A stretch of 64,000 nt of DNA from Echinostoma caproni (GCA_900618425.1 UZAN01039867.1:25624-89623), one strand, 5' to 3'; shown: positions 24,801 to 35,279, counted from the stretch's first letter. Made by a program: numbers and translations. The notes: generated by a model not told the origin, from the sequence alone.

Positions 24801-25400
24801 AGAATCACCGCCATGAACAAAACAAACAAACGGGACTGGAAGTGACTAAAATGAGCTCCGCATTGGTCCAGCACTGAATCATGCATACCGGTGCGCTCTC
24901 AAGCATGAGCGATAGTTTAGCGCTCGAGTGAGACACTTTAACTAGGCGATAGTGTGTGTGTGTGTATGTGCAGGGGTCTATGCGTGCGTGTATGCGTGTG
25001 TAGTTTGACCTCACTGACGAAGTGGGGTCAGGGTTGACTTGACTGCACGGCGAGAAACAACCGCCCCCCCCCCACTTCCATCCCATTCCCCGGTTTCGGT
25101 AACTCCTTTTTGGTGGCGCCGGACTGCTGCGCAAATTTGGTCACTCACTTCAGTCGAAGATAATTAAAGAAATACTCATCCCGGGGTTAAGATGGTGCCG
25201 GGCAGGGAATTGGTGTGAAAGTTACAAGCGCCACTCAGTCTCCCTCTTCCGGTGCTTTGGTTGAATCTTATCTTTCCGGAAAATAATTACTTTGAGTCAA
25301 AATTGAGCGTGGCGACGGCGGCGAATCAAAGGGGTCCAGTTGTTCCGAAAATTGAGATGCTGCATTCTACCCAGGCTTGATGACCGATTCAAACAGTATG
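24800..25400. other. GC-rich unclassified block
   Basis: GC-richer than its flanks, with a GT-rich run (about 24953-24999), a homopolymer of ten C at 25064-25073 and GGCGCC-containing stretches. It may be a terminal or promoter part of an unrecognised element. No coding motif and no partner copy in the window. Confidence 0.3.
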
Positions 25401-26930
25401 CTACCGGACGGATTTCTTTTCTGAATATCCGAGATGGTCATTATCCTCGTTCTAATTTGATTGAAACAGATATGATCAGGGGTAAAAGCTTCAATGCCAA
25501 GTGATCGTCAAACAGTACTTCATCAGTGAAATCCAATCAGGCAGTAGTTTGGGATCGTATGTTTGAATGATAGTTTACTGTGTCGGATAATCACTCAAAG
25601 TCTTTGTTACTTTTTGTTCGTTCAACTGCTCATTGGTTTAGCCCAGACTATCTAAAAAAATTATTTGAATGTCCTTACTTTATTCAGGGTCATGTCGATT
25701 TTTTGAGAGAATTTTCTACCACCAAAAAGCTAAATAAACGGTTGCGCTTTCCGGACACCGTTATAACCGTCTGACTAGGCCGCAGGATGATCAATTTTAT
25801 CTATTACTCCTCAATTCATGTTTCTTCCAATATATCGATTGCTGTCCCAGTCGAGGCGGGGTTGGTGCTTGTATATCGGAACCAGCACCAAAACCGATGT
25901 GCTTTTCTGCCTTAGGATTGTCAGAATTCCCAAACGGGTTGGACCACTTTTCTCTCTTGATCGAGGGAGAAAAATTCGTTGTGAGTTTTTCAAACATCCA
26001 GGTTTCAATGAGTTGGATTTGTGTTTGATGATAGTTACCCGCAATATGACCGAACCAGTGGCACTGCGGTCCTAGCACGAGCGAAGGAAGAGAGATGTTT
26101 TGTATGGTAATGATGATTATAAACTTTTAGGCAGAATGTCTGTCTCCGGCGAATGACTGGTTGATCAAATACCTCACGAGAGACATCTACACAGAATGCT
26201 TCAACGCCAATCACCCTTGTATTTAATTTCTTTGAAATGTTTGTCAATCCTATAGGTATTGTACACACACGTGAATATCTAAATCACAGAGAAATCAAAT
26301 TCGATCAATCAATCAAGGCAACACGTCATCGTGGTTAGTACACCAGTTGCCTGCGCGCACAAGATGCCTGTGCACGTTAGGAAGATAGAAAAATGGTTCG
26401 ATGATGCATAGATTTCCATATATACAGGTTCGTTTATTTGCAAATTTCCAAAAGTGCAATAAAAGTGGGTAACTTCACTCGTTGTAGTTACTTTCGATGA
26501 GTAGGCAAACGTGATCCAAAAGAATATGGCCAACACGTAGCTTCAAACTAATGCAAATCCAAAACTCTTTTTAATGGTTTCAAATTACCCAATATTGGTT
26601 CATGGGAACTCATTCAAATAAAGCGCAATTACTGTTGGAATAAATACAGACAGAAAATTTCTAACAGTGGTTTGCAAAAATTGACGAGAGATATTTCTCA
26701 ACAGCCACAACGAATATTTGACAGTTTGGAGTAGGTTTCAGACAACAGTTGGCGTAATCTGGTTTTGATCTCAACTTGCGGGGATTTGGGGATTGACAGC
26801 AGGAGTGTGAGTGAATCAACTTATCGTTTTGGATGGTCGATCTTTCGATTAACCCATTTCGTTTTTCATAAGCACTGGGCACTTTTGACGATCTTGTGAG
26901 TGGATTGCACTCCTCACGAGATCGTTAACC
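25400..26930. other. Unannotated stretch
   Basis: Open frames overlap on both strands at 25797-26078 but none has a recognisable domain, so no gene is called. Confidence 0.4.
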
Positions 26931-26934
26931 CTCC

Positions 26935-27075
26935 CCCCGATTAAAATGCATTTAAATGTGATGTAAGTCGTCGTGATAACCGACAAAGAGCACTAGACAG
27001 CTGTTTTGTCCTGTGGGTGACCGGTCCGCAGTGCAAACGTTTTGAGACCGTGTGTGGACTCGAACCATGAACAGT
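26935..27075 (-). mobile_element. Hammerhead SINE, copy 2 (degenerate)
   Basis: Minus-strand copy. B box GGTTCGAGTCC (27066-27056), then a mutated hammerhead (27033-26989), then the family tail (TCTTTGTCGGTTATCACGAC, 26986-26967) ending in an A/T-rich stretch. The part before the B box (CCCGACTGTTCATGGTTCGA) matches copy 1 at 1.1 kb, so the two share a head subtype that differs from the copies at 27.3 and 52.5 kb. Confidence 0.7.
26989..27033 (-). ncRNA. Hammerhead ribozyme remnant (mutated core)
   Basis: Helix I is still complementary (GCACTG with TAGTGC, one G-U pair) and the cleavage triplet GTC and helix III palindrome ACAGCTGT are intact. The core CTGACGA has become CGGACCG and GAAA has become AAAA, both expected to abolish cleavage. 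Confidence 0.65.
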
Positions 27076-27159
27076 CGGGTTGGGTCGGTGAATGTTGGGA
27101 TTATCTCATTGGGCTTTTTTACACGCTCAGGCCCTTCAAATGACCCTGGATGTGAGTTT

Positions 27160-27250
27160 CACTCCTTGGTCGGTTTCCATCCCATTTGAATGTATTGAGC
27201 GGGAAGTAACGATAACCCCGGGAGTGAAACCCAAACGCAAGTTCATCAAC
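27160..27250 (+). repeat. Hammerhead SINE 3' fragment
   Basis: Plus-strand tail fragment of the family: CATCCCATTTGAATGTATTG, then AACGATAACCCCGGGAGTGA, then AACCCAAACGCAAGTTCATC. It matches the tail of copy 1 read on the minus strand. No ribozyme or tRNA head remains. It sits between copies 2 (minus) and 3 (plus). Confidence 0.6.
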
Positions 27251-27333
27251 TGTAACTGATGCTTGTGAAAATCGCAATGGACTAAGCAAGTGGTTAAACT
27301 AACTGGGTTCTTTGCGCAAGTTGATGAACATAG

Positions 27334-27505
27334 ACCGGGTAGCTGAGGGGTACAGTTTGAAGTCCGGATCTGCATGTTTGCAGTCCGAGACTAGATTGAG
27401 GCACATATTGTACGCACTGCTGACGAGTCCCAAACAGGACGAAACAGCTGTCCAGTGTTCTTTGTCAGTTATAACAAACATTTCCAATGGAATGATCGCC
27501 TTTTC
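27334..27505 (+). mobile_element. Hammerhead SINE, copy 3 (best ribozyme)
   Basis: Plus-strand copy with a tRNA-like head: A box TAGCTGAGGGG (27340-27350) and a diverged B box GTCCGAGACT (about 27383-27392) about 32 bp later, which fits a tRNA. A short linker leads to a complete hammerhead (27414-27458) and then the shared tail (TCTTTGTCAGTTATAAC). The layout, a polymerase III head followed by a type I hammerhead, matches what is known for the Sm-alpha SINEs of Schistosoma. The end of the copy is set by loss of similarity and no A tail is seen. Confidence 0.75.
27414..27458 (+). ncRNA. Type I hammerhead ribozyme (apparently intact)
   Basis: All conserved positions are present. Helix I: GCACTG (27414-27419) pairs with CAGTGT (27453-27458), five Watson-Crick pairs and one G-U. 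Core CTGACGA is at 27420-27426. Helix II is GTCC (27427-27430) with GGAC (27437-27440), closed by CAAACA. Core GAAA is at 27441-27444. Helix III is the palindrome ACAGCTGT (27444-27451). The cleavage triplet GTC (27450-27452) predicts self-cleavage after 27452. Helix III has no loop, so a monomer would have a strained short helix; dimeric folding, as known for short-helix-III hammerheads, is more likely. Confidence 0.9.
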
Positions 27506-28395
27506 TTTGAACGCACCAAGTTCAAAATATGAAATTCTTCCTGACAGATTCGAAGGCTTTACTATTTGCATACCGGTAAGAGAAATTCATTGATCGTTAC
27601 GATTGTCTAGCATACGTGTTTCCCCAAGTATAACCTTGAAATTCAACGTACGAAGCATAAGTGTGCTGCGTTATATGTTTGAACACATAATTTGACATTA
27701 AAGCGATCATTTCTACCGGCGTTATAATTTTACAGGCATTGTCGGAACTAGGAGGGTTATTCATTACGAACAACGCCAACGGTATCGGTAAACTGACACG
27801 AATGTAAAATAATGTCCAATATTCAACAGGTCTTCAGAATTCCCACAAGCACACAGGATAACTGGTGCAACGGCCGGACAATAGATGTGCATTCCTCATA
27901 GTTACCATTCTGAACACAGTAATTCGTTCTAGAAAGTTTTGATGATTTTTGATTGAAGCCATCAATCATGTGTTTTGTGCATTTCGGCTATACTACTCAT
28001 AACACTTAGAGTGGGTATGAAGCAAGTAGGTCAAATGATGCAATCTATGGACAAATTATGATTCGAAAATCGATATCAGTTCATTCGTTTGAGGATGTGA
28101 ACGCGTGCTGCAAAAGCTACATGATCAGCGTACACTTTAATTTAATAGAACAATCAAGATTTCCAAAAGTCTTTTAGGAAAGTAGCAGTAACAGGAAAAC
28201 AGTTTTCAAAGATATTCGTGTATTTCTGTTAAAATACTTTGCACCAATCAGTACTTGTTGATTTATTCCCGAGACGGAGGTAAACAAGACAGCAAACATT
28301 CTACTGCAAATCGAGTGACTTCGTTTGTAATCCTCAAACCAGTGAACACGGTTCTACTTGCTATCTGGTTCGTCAGTTGAGATCCACAGAGATCG

Positions 28396-28414
28396 GGTTG
28401 TTGTTGTTGTTGTT
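28396..28414. repeat. (GTT)n microsatellite
   Basis: Six GTT units, nothing else attached. Confidence 0.9.
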
Positions 28415-28699
28415 ATTACTGTTCGCAATCGGTGTACAGTTTCCGGTGTTGTTGTTGGTGACTATGACAAAACGGTGTGGCAGATTAAAAAATATCCGTT
28501 TATACATTCCGCCCTGATTACATTATATATAAATAACCAACATCCGGTCCTGAATAGGGGAGAAGGAAACACAGTTTTGCAAAATATGTAGCCCGGACCA
28601 TTTTGCTACATCTTTACACTTGGTGCATACTCCAGTTTATATGATCATTATTATGTATGGTCGAAAATACCAGTAAACTTGAGGTAATAGTAAATTTAT

Positions 28700-29290
28700 T
28701 TTTTTGTCTCCAAATGTCTCAGTATGGTCGGGAGTGGTTGTCTCGGGCTCCGAAATGGCTATTCGTCCCGAACTCCACTAGAAATACTCTTAAATAGCTT
28801 CTGTTGAGGGAGTTCTACCCGCTGCCTTCTCGTGGCGAAGGTGTTAATACTAAAGTGGGAGAGCGAAGGCAAATGCACGACGCTTTCCACTGGGTTGACT
28901 TACCTCTGGTAGTCAGTCTAGGGGAGTTGGCTAAGCCCGGTTTTCAAACCATCTCTACCTGGCGTAAGAAGCTCATAGTGGCATCAATCTTTGGCGCAAC
29001 CGAACCGGTCTCCAAAGCTAACCTTTGAAGTTGACCACCGTGATGCTCACTGGCATATGCGTGGCTCAAGGGAAATCTGGGTACCCTGGGTAGTCAACTA
29101 CCTCCGAAAGGTGCATGAACTGTACCTCCCCAGTCACCGGCTCCCAGAGGATCGTGGACTCCCTACTTTACCCCACTACTCTGTGAGTCAGGTTCTCTAA
29201 CCAAAGACTCCAGGTAGGGTCCCCCAAGAAAACCCGCTACTTCGGCCTGGGCAACCGTGAAGTACAAAGCCCACAAGCTAACCACAACCC
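28700..29290. repeat. GC-rich unclassified block, possible element 5' region
   Basis: A block clearly richer in G+C than its flanks. It contains stretches such as AAGGTGTTAATACTAAAGTG (28838-28857), distantly similar to AAGGTGTTAGCACCAAAGTG near 43470. That hints at a dispersed repeat, for example the untranslated 5' region of a retroelement. Open frames at 28804-29200 show no domain and look like by-products of base composition. Confidence 0.35.
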
Positions 29291-29299
29291 TATGAACAT

Positions 29300-30100
29300 A
29301 CACATTCAAGCTAACCTTGAATGGTTAGTTACTTGCTGTTTTTCAGAATCCTGGTAATCGTGTTTTGTGGAGGTTTCTGAATGCGTCATGCAGCATGACA
29401 CAGTGCCTCATTTCGACCAGGTGTTGTATGATCGATGAACAGAGTTTCTTGGGGGACGTTAGAGATGTCGTACTTCCTAATTTCCCACTCATTGTTTTCT
29501 AAAGCCAGATCAGGATGGGCTCGGTTATCCGTAACGCAGTTGTCTCTCCTTTCTGTCGATTTAGATGACCACGCTTCCAGACTTGATCTGACAGATACAA
29601 TTAAATTTGGCTTGCGGAGACACGTGCAAAGAGAACAAATTCCTCATATGTACTGTATTACTCGGGATTAGTGTTGATGCTAAAATACCTGAATAATTGA
29701 ACAATTATATATGGAACTTTTTGGATTCTGAAAGCAAAACTTGCGGGCCCTGTTCTAACTTGAATCGGAATAACACACAACATTATCACAATTCAAACGG
29801 CAGTATTCAACTCTTCTAGGCTCTATGTTTGTAATCACAAAAATGCGATGATCTCTGCTATCAAAGAATCACCTCGTGAGGAATAAACGCAGTGGCTTTT
29901 TTCATTCCAAGAGCGCTCTGCCAACCAACCGACTTATTTTCCATCCAAGCCATAACATCAAACCAAACTGAAGTGACAACACTTTCATAATATGGGAACA
30001 TTTATTTGCAAAACTAATTCAGACGAAATATTCCAATTGTAAGCAAGAGAGAAAGTTCAGCCTGTGTTGTTTGTACTTTTGTATTTGCCTCACTTGTTTA
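29300..30100. other. Unannotated stretch
   Basis: No gene or element recognised. Confidence 0.4.
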
Positions 30101-30109
30101 TACTTATAT

Positions 30110-30920
30110 GCTTAAAAATGCACAATGTTCGTCAAACGGAATAACATATATACAGCTTCATATAATCTGCAAGGTAAGGAACGTCCCCGAAGTTTGTTTC
30201 ATGCACAAAACCTTCACTTGCAACTTGTTCCTTTTTGGTTAGAAGTGAGGTCAGGTATGGTTCAGGCGAAATTTTTATAGATGTTAATGGCAGAGGTTAG
30301 ACGCCTAAATGAGAAGCGTGTGGATGGATGGGAACGTCAAGATGATGGATCGGGATGCAGTGGATAAAGAGGCTCATCTAGAATCTTATTTGCTAAATTT
30401 AACTAAACAGTTTATGAGACTATCCATGAATTCTGTGAATACTGAATCGATAGGGATTAATGATGCACGACTGAAGATCATCAAACCGTGACGAATTGTT
30501 TTGAAGTCTTGTTTTAGAAAGTTGGGAAACACTACAGGTGAGTAATAGAGCAGAAGGGGTAAAACGCATTAGTGAACGAAAGACGACAGGGTAAGAATTG
30601 CCTGAGTTTGTGTAGCTGAAAAAACAGGCGTCTTACTTTTCCAATACAGTTGTAAATATGTCTAGACCAAGGAAGATTGCTGTCGACGGTGACACCCATG
30701 TACTTGACTGAGGTCACTCTGGACACAGGTTTGGCGTCTTTGTTCTGTAATCTTTGAAACACTAGTTGAACCACCTCTGGATTTACCATTTCTATCAGGT
30801 CAATTTGTCTGCTGATCTTAGCGGTAAAAGGTGTGCACAAAATACAAAACTTCCAGTTTTTTAGTGGCTTCAGACATGACGAAAACGCTCCGTGTTACAG
30901 CCGAATAAAACAGACTTTTT
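30110..30920 (-). mobile_element. CR1-like LINE fragment D
   Basis: Minus-strand 3' fragment. An open stretch at 30532-30840 carries SVKYMGVTVDSNLPWSRHIY and RRLFFQLHKLRQFLP, which align with HVKYLGVTLESNLHWSLHTQ and LSFQIRRLRQF of the 61.5-64 kb element (thumb/post-catalytic part of the RT). Below 30530 the noncoding match to the fragment at 44.5 kb continues (CACTTG..ACTTGTTCCTTTTTGGTTAG against ACTTGTTCCTTATTAGTTAG), so both belong to one subfamily. The catalytic domain is absent, as in the usual 5' truncation of LINEs. Confidence 0.75.
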
Positions 30921-30924
30921 GAAC

Positions 30925-32615
30925 TGGGTGTGTTTTCCCCCGAGGACAACAAAAAATGGTTGCCAAAAAGATGGCAGTTCAGGGGAAACTCAGTTTGCAA
31001 CAACCGGATCGCTGATCAATTTTCCGCATGAAGAGAACCAAGATGCGATTAGTGACAAAGAAAGCTTCGGCAAAACCGGTTAACGCTACACGTTTTTGCG
31101 GTAGATAAGCCACATTTAGTGAACTACAAGAGAAGTTAAACATAGCCATGATAATGGACGATATAAGAAATAATCTGAGAACAAAACGAACAAAAGCAAG
31201 ACTCCTTCTCACAAGGTCTTCTTAACCAAAGTGGTCAACAGAGCAAATACAAGCAGATCTTGGAAATTATTGAAACCCTAGAGAATTCTGATCGGGAGAT
31301 CAGATTCTCACAGGGGGATCATTTCACATTTGCAGCAAGCGAACTTCAGATTTGTATAAGCGTCTGAGTGCACTCACTTATATCACAAACAGATACAAAA
31401 CGTCCAGGTTGGAAAAAAACGATGAAAAAATAGAAAGGACTCTTATCAATAGCCAAAAATACCGTTGCAGAGCGGAACACAGAACTAGACAAACAAGAGC
31501 AAAATTTGGATTGGAAGTAAATTTCGCGGAATGATCAAGCATTGGTTAAATCATTTGCCGGCGATTGTGGTAGGTCGAAAACAGTATGACCAAAACAAGC
31601 AGCATCAGAGTGATCTGCATCATCATGCAGACTGTTGCGTATCCGCCCTACCATCCCAGTTATCACCGCCACGCCTAATTTTCAACCGGTAATCAATATC
31701 ATCCGCATGAGTATTGGTTAACATCTTCAGCCTATTCATTGTCAGCTTCCTTGTCACCACTGACAGGATCATCATCCCCAATGTTACGATCGTGTTCAGT
31801 GTCACAACAATCATCATCTTGATCATCAACATTGGTAATCACAACAGCGCTGTTGCACAGGCCATTGTTATTGTCGTCTCAAATACCATCATAAACAATA
31901 TCAGCATCCCATTCGTCCTCCTCACGGACGGAATCATCCCCCCACCCTAATGAAACGAAACCAAAATCGACTGACATTGCATGAGAACAGTTGATAAAAC
32001 CGAAAGAAAGGATACATCTTTTTGTACGTTTAAATTTTGTTATGAATATCGGTTTCTTTCGTGAATTGTATTCGGAAGCATCCATGTTCATTCGAAGTCT
32101 CATTTATTTTATTTTCTATTTATTTGCGTTCCAAATGCTGATTATCGTAGAACTGTGAGCCAGTGCAGATCTGGGCAATTTCAGTGAGACGCACGCCGGT
32201 TCAAATTGATCGTTGGCATGATTTATGTCGTGCCATGGTTTGCACGGGACTGTAGTGAAAATAATTGGTTTTACTACAGTTCCAAGATATTTGCCGAAAT
32301 TCGCCGTTTATTTGAGTAAAATATATTTTTATTTTATCATCAGTTGGTTTATGAATTTTGAGATGCAGACATTCGTTCACCGACTGATAAAAAACAGCCA
32401 ACTTCATTGGTCATGTTGTGTTCTCGAAGCATTTTTTCGTAGTTACGGTAAAAGCAAAAAAAACAAGGAAAAAGTTTGTTTGCATTCCATTGTTGCGATA
32501 TTGTTGCAGACTTTTCGACTAATCAGTATTGATGATTGGTGCTAATCTATCCGGACTTTGACTGATCACTCAATTGCCTCTTTTGTACGCGTGTGTATGA
32601 GTGTATGTGAAAAAC
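30925..32615. other. Unannotated stretch, ATC-rich in part
   Basis: No gene recognised. 31700-31950 is rich in ATC/ATT triplets and gives an isoleucine-rich open frame, best read as decayed simple sequence. Confidence 0.35.
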
Positions 32616-32840
32616 GTCGCTTGAATTGTTACTCAAGTTTTATCCCTATGGTACACAAACATGCATGTGGACATCCCCCTGTCTAGACTCCCAAACAAAC
32701 AAATCAATTGATTAGACCGGCCAGCTGCCTATGTCACGTGATCTTGTTTTGTCTTTGAGTAATGAATGATTCACACACCGTCTGTGGCGTTTTTTGTGCT
32801 GTTCGCCGAATAGGAGACCAAAGGGATTAATTTTTCAAGT

Positions 32841-33023
32841 GGGCGGTGGCGGCCCGGTGGTAACGTCATCAAATGATCACTCTGGGGGATGTGTGTTCGA
32901 ATCCCACCACCACCGCCTGACTTTACCCATTGCGTTGAATGAAGCCTTTTGATTGGCCACTTCCTACCTTCCTGAAAATTGTACCACTGCATGTTCAATA
33001 AAAAAAGAGAAAAAGAAAAAAAA
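32841..33023 (+). mobile_element. tRNA-derived SINE, family 1, copy c
   Basis: Full-length plus-strand copy: GGCGGCCCGGTGGTAACG (A-box region), GTGTTCGAATCCC (B box, about 32890-32902), CACCGCCTGACTTTACCCAT, then CTTTTGATTGGCC, CTACCTTCCTGAAAATTG and CAATAAAAAAAGAG..., ending in an A-rich tail at 33023. It lies in repeat X copy 1, and the uninterrupted paralogous site is near 34985-35000, so the insertion can be bounded from outside. The minus-strand open frame across it is a translation of the SINE, not a gene. Confidence 0.9.
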
Positions 33024-33484
33024 GCAAATCCAGTGCGTACATACTGAGTTTGCTTTTTGATCGAAAAAAGATGATGCATATTTCAATCGGAACACGCACG
33101 TGTGGTCAGTTCGTACATGTTGCTGCCAGATGGCCTAGTATCATTTCAGTTTATCTCCTCGCCACTTGCGGCACAATACAGTAATCCCGGTGTCATTTGA
33201 AGCTGTCCGCTTACTTTTTGAGCCTCATTGCAATGCTCAAATGATCACCATGCAGCACACATTTGTCAACCTGTTTAAGCGCGAGAGAGGCGGTTAGGGG
33301 TCCTCCCTAGGTTACACATACCCCATTTCACATAACTAATTTCAGCAAACAACCCAGCACGTACGCGTACAGATCTGTAAGTACTTGTTCGTCTCACCGT
33401 GAAAAAACAAAATAATTTTACGTTGGCACCAGTGTCCGATGCTTGATTGATAGGTACGCCTCATTGTTATCCAGATCCGCTTTC

Positions 33485-33622
33485 GTGGATTCAGCTACTG
33501 AACCTCAACCCTTCAAACACAATCAATCCAATCCATACGATCAATTTTTGAGCACACTTCTAGAACGTGAAGTGATGTCCCCACCGAAGGAAAGGCGAAA
33601 TCCTGGGCCACTCGTGGTTTAG
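33485..33622 (+). pseudogene. Conserved reading frame of repeat X, copy 1
   Basis: Starts GTG where the other copy has ATG: VDSATEPQPF..., then FLSTLLEREVMSPP and RRNPGPLV, and stops at TAG 33620-33622. It aligns codon for codon with 35087 onward for about 43 residues with no gap, and the differences are spread over codons. The lost ATG and early stop suggest a dead copy. Function unknown. Confidence 0.5.
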
Positions 33623-33629
33623 GCAGAAA

Positions 33630-34390
33630 AAGTAGGGAAAGACCAGTGTGGTGATCTAGTGATCCAGGCTACGCGAAGACGCCTACCCTGGAGCGGCGCA
33701 TAACAGTTTCTGGACATTTGCGATCAATCCAATTTGAAAGATAACGTCAATGACATGCATACGGTTTCTGATTACACGCTATAGGCAGGTTTTGCCAGCC
33801 AATCCGAGACAGTGTAGACAAAAGCAGAATAATGCAAGTAGTATTGCAATACGATTGGTGGAAGCCCAGATAACCAATGATCTTCTTTTGTACATATTAT
33901 TTAATCGCATTCATTTCTTTCAGTAAACGAACTAAGAGTTGCCAGTCTTGTGGCCTTTTCCTCGCGTATCGTTCATGTGGGATATTGCGAGCCCGTGCAG
34001 TTGCGGTCCAGTGCTTCTGTAATCCATTCCGTGATAGCTGATCCTTGATTCGTGTCTTGTGATTCCTATTGAGTAGTTCGTGTTCCGAATTCCGTGCATA
34101 TTACTACTACTACTACTACTACAGTCATTACAGGTGACGATAAAGGTTCATCTGAGGGGGACCAAATAGTGTGCTTGTTTGCTGACTTTCAGAANAAACG
34201 TTATTTCACTTGATCAAAGCAGGTGAGGTTCCGGTTGAAAATATCGCCGAGGTATTAGATAGACGGTTGTTGAATCAGCTGTTCATTGAAAATAGAAAAC
34301 TCGGGCTGGCATCTGACAATTTATCATACTTTTGACCTTTCAAAAAGGTAAACGATCACGTTAATATACATTTTTGGAGGTTCAAGCGGT
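33630..34390. other. Unannotated stretch with (ACT)n
   Basis: Holds an (ACT)n run at about 34103-34123 and a single-N join at 34195. After the join there is a 45-codon open stretch (KAGEVPVENIAEVLDRR...) of unknown origin, ending near 34336. Confidence 0.35.
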
Positions 34391-34394
34391 GCTT

Positions 34395-34740
34395 GCTTTA
34401 TTGAAATCACTTTACATTTTCTAACATGTTATCTTGTAGAGTGATTTGATAGGATAGGTTCGAGTAAGACAGTCCAACCATTATATCGCCTGCATACTTA
34501 CCAAAAGAAGAAGAATTGCTCATAGGCATAAAGAAAATGTAAGCAGAAAATAGAAAAGGGTAAAAGCGTACCTTAAAATATGACTCGTAAAAACGAACGA
34601 GCTTCGTAGAGTGTGAACGGCCGACAGATAAGAGTTCAGTCGTAGGAGGTTGGATGCCGACTGACGAGAGCGTATTTGGCAAGCGTGTTGAAGGCACAGC
34701 TATAATCTAGAAAACATAGACGGACACCCATGTTTTTCGC
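34395..34740 (-). pseudogene. CR1-like LINE fragment E (RT palm)
   Basis: Minus-strand RT palm fragment. Motif A is readable as FLDYSCAFNTL (about 34722-34690), the same motif as FLDYSSAFDSVP in the 61.5-64 kb copy. After a frameshift, LPNTLSSVGIQPPTT follows, then the motif C region FGKYAGDIMVGLS, where the first catalytic aspartate of YADD is replaced by glycine. The distance from A to C is shorter than in the better copies. Its 5' side ends where repeat X copy 2 begins, so one of the two interrupted the other. Confidence 0.7.
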
Positions 34741-34744
34741 GTGT

Positions 34745-35275
34745 AGTGCTTCTCAAGTTTTATCACTACGGAATCCAAATATGCATGTGGACAGTGCCCC
34801 TCCACCTCTGTCTAGACGAACAAACAAACGAGGAAATTGATTAGGCAGGCGAGATGCCAACAGCACGTGATACTATTTATTTTTTGAGTAATAAATGAAT
34901 CACACACTCTCCGTAGAGTTTTTTGTGTAAAGTTATTTTTTGTGCTCTACTCAGAACGGAAGACCAAAGAAATTGATTTTTACGCAAAGCAAGTGCTTAC
35001 ATTTTGAGTTTACGTTTCATTTTAACCGGAACACGTGTGCTAAGTCCGGACAACTTTCACCATGCAAGTATTCCAGATTCGCCTGCATGGAGTCAGCAAC
35101 TGAGCCCCCCATCGTTCAAATATCGAACGATCCAACAGAGCAGGTTTTGAGCACATTTCCGGAAAGGAAAGTAGTATCTCCACCAAACCAACGGCAAAAC
35201 GGTGGACCACTCAAAGTGTATGCAACAAAAATATGGAGTGATTTGTACGGTGAGGATAAATGTTCAGTTTAGGAC
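34745..35275 (+). mobile_element. Unknown dispersed repeat X, copy 2
   Basis: Uninterrupted copy of repeat X (see 32625-33625) with the leader CAAGTTTTATCACTACGG..., TGCATGTGGACA, TCTAGACGAACAAACAAA and AATCACACACTCTCCGTAGA, followed by the reading frame from 35087. It lacks the SINE and the 340-bp extra block of copy 1. Confidence 0.6.
35087..35272 (+). CDS. Reading frame of repeat X, copy 2, unknown protein fragment
   Basis: 61 codons from ATG: MESATEPPIV..., then VLSTFPERKVVSPP, RQNGGPLKVYATKIW and a stop at 35270-35272. The codon-aligned similarity to copy 1 (SATEP; LST..ER.V.SPP; GPL) is the only support. No domain is recognised, and proline and charged residues dominate. It could be the N-terminus of an element-encoded protein truncated by decay. 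An upstream in-frame extension to 34940 exists but lies in the leader. Confidence 0.4.
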   Translation: MESATEPPIVQISNDPTEQVLSTFPERKVVSPPNQRQNGGPLKVYATKIWSDLYGEDKCSV

Positions 35276-35279
35276 GACC

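Larger units (their letters stand above)
32625..33625 (+). mobile_element. Unknown dispersed repeat X, copy 1
   Basis: Shares with 34745-35275 a noncoding leader (CAAGTTTTATCCCTATGG; TGCATGTGGACA; TCTAGAC; ACAAACAAA; GTAATGAATGATTCACACAC) and, after it, a reading frame (33485-33622). Two blocks are extra here: the SINE at 32841-33023 and roughly 340 bp at about 33115-33455. The orientation is taken from the reading frame. The class is unknown; a leader plus start of a gag-like or other element protein is possible, but no terminal repeats were seen. Confidence 0.6.

Noticed and set aside
25797..26078. Overlapping open frames on both strands
   Set aside because: No recognisable motif on either strand; open frames on opposite strands often mirror each other by composition.
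32771..33079. 102-codon minus-strand open frame
   Set aside because: It is a translation across SINE family 1 copy c (glycine run from the B-box side), not a gene.
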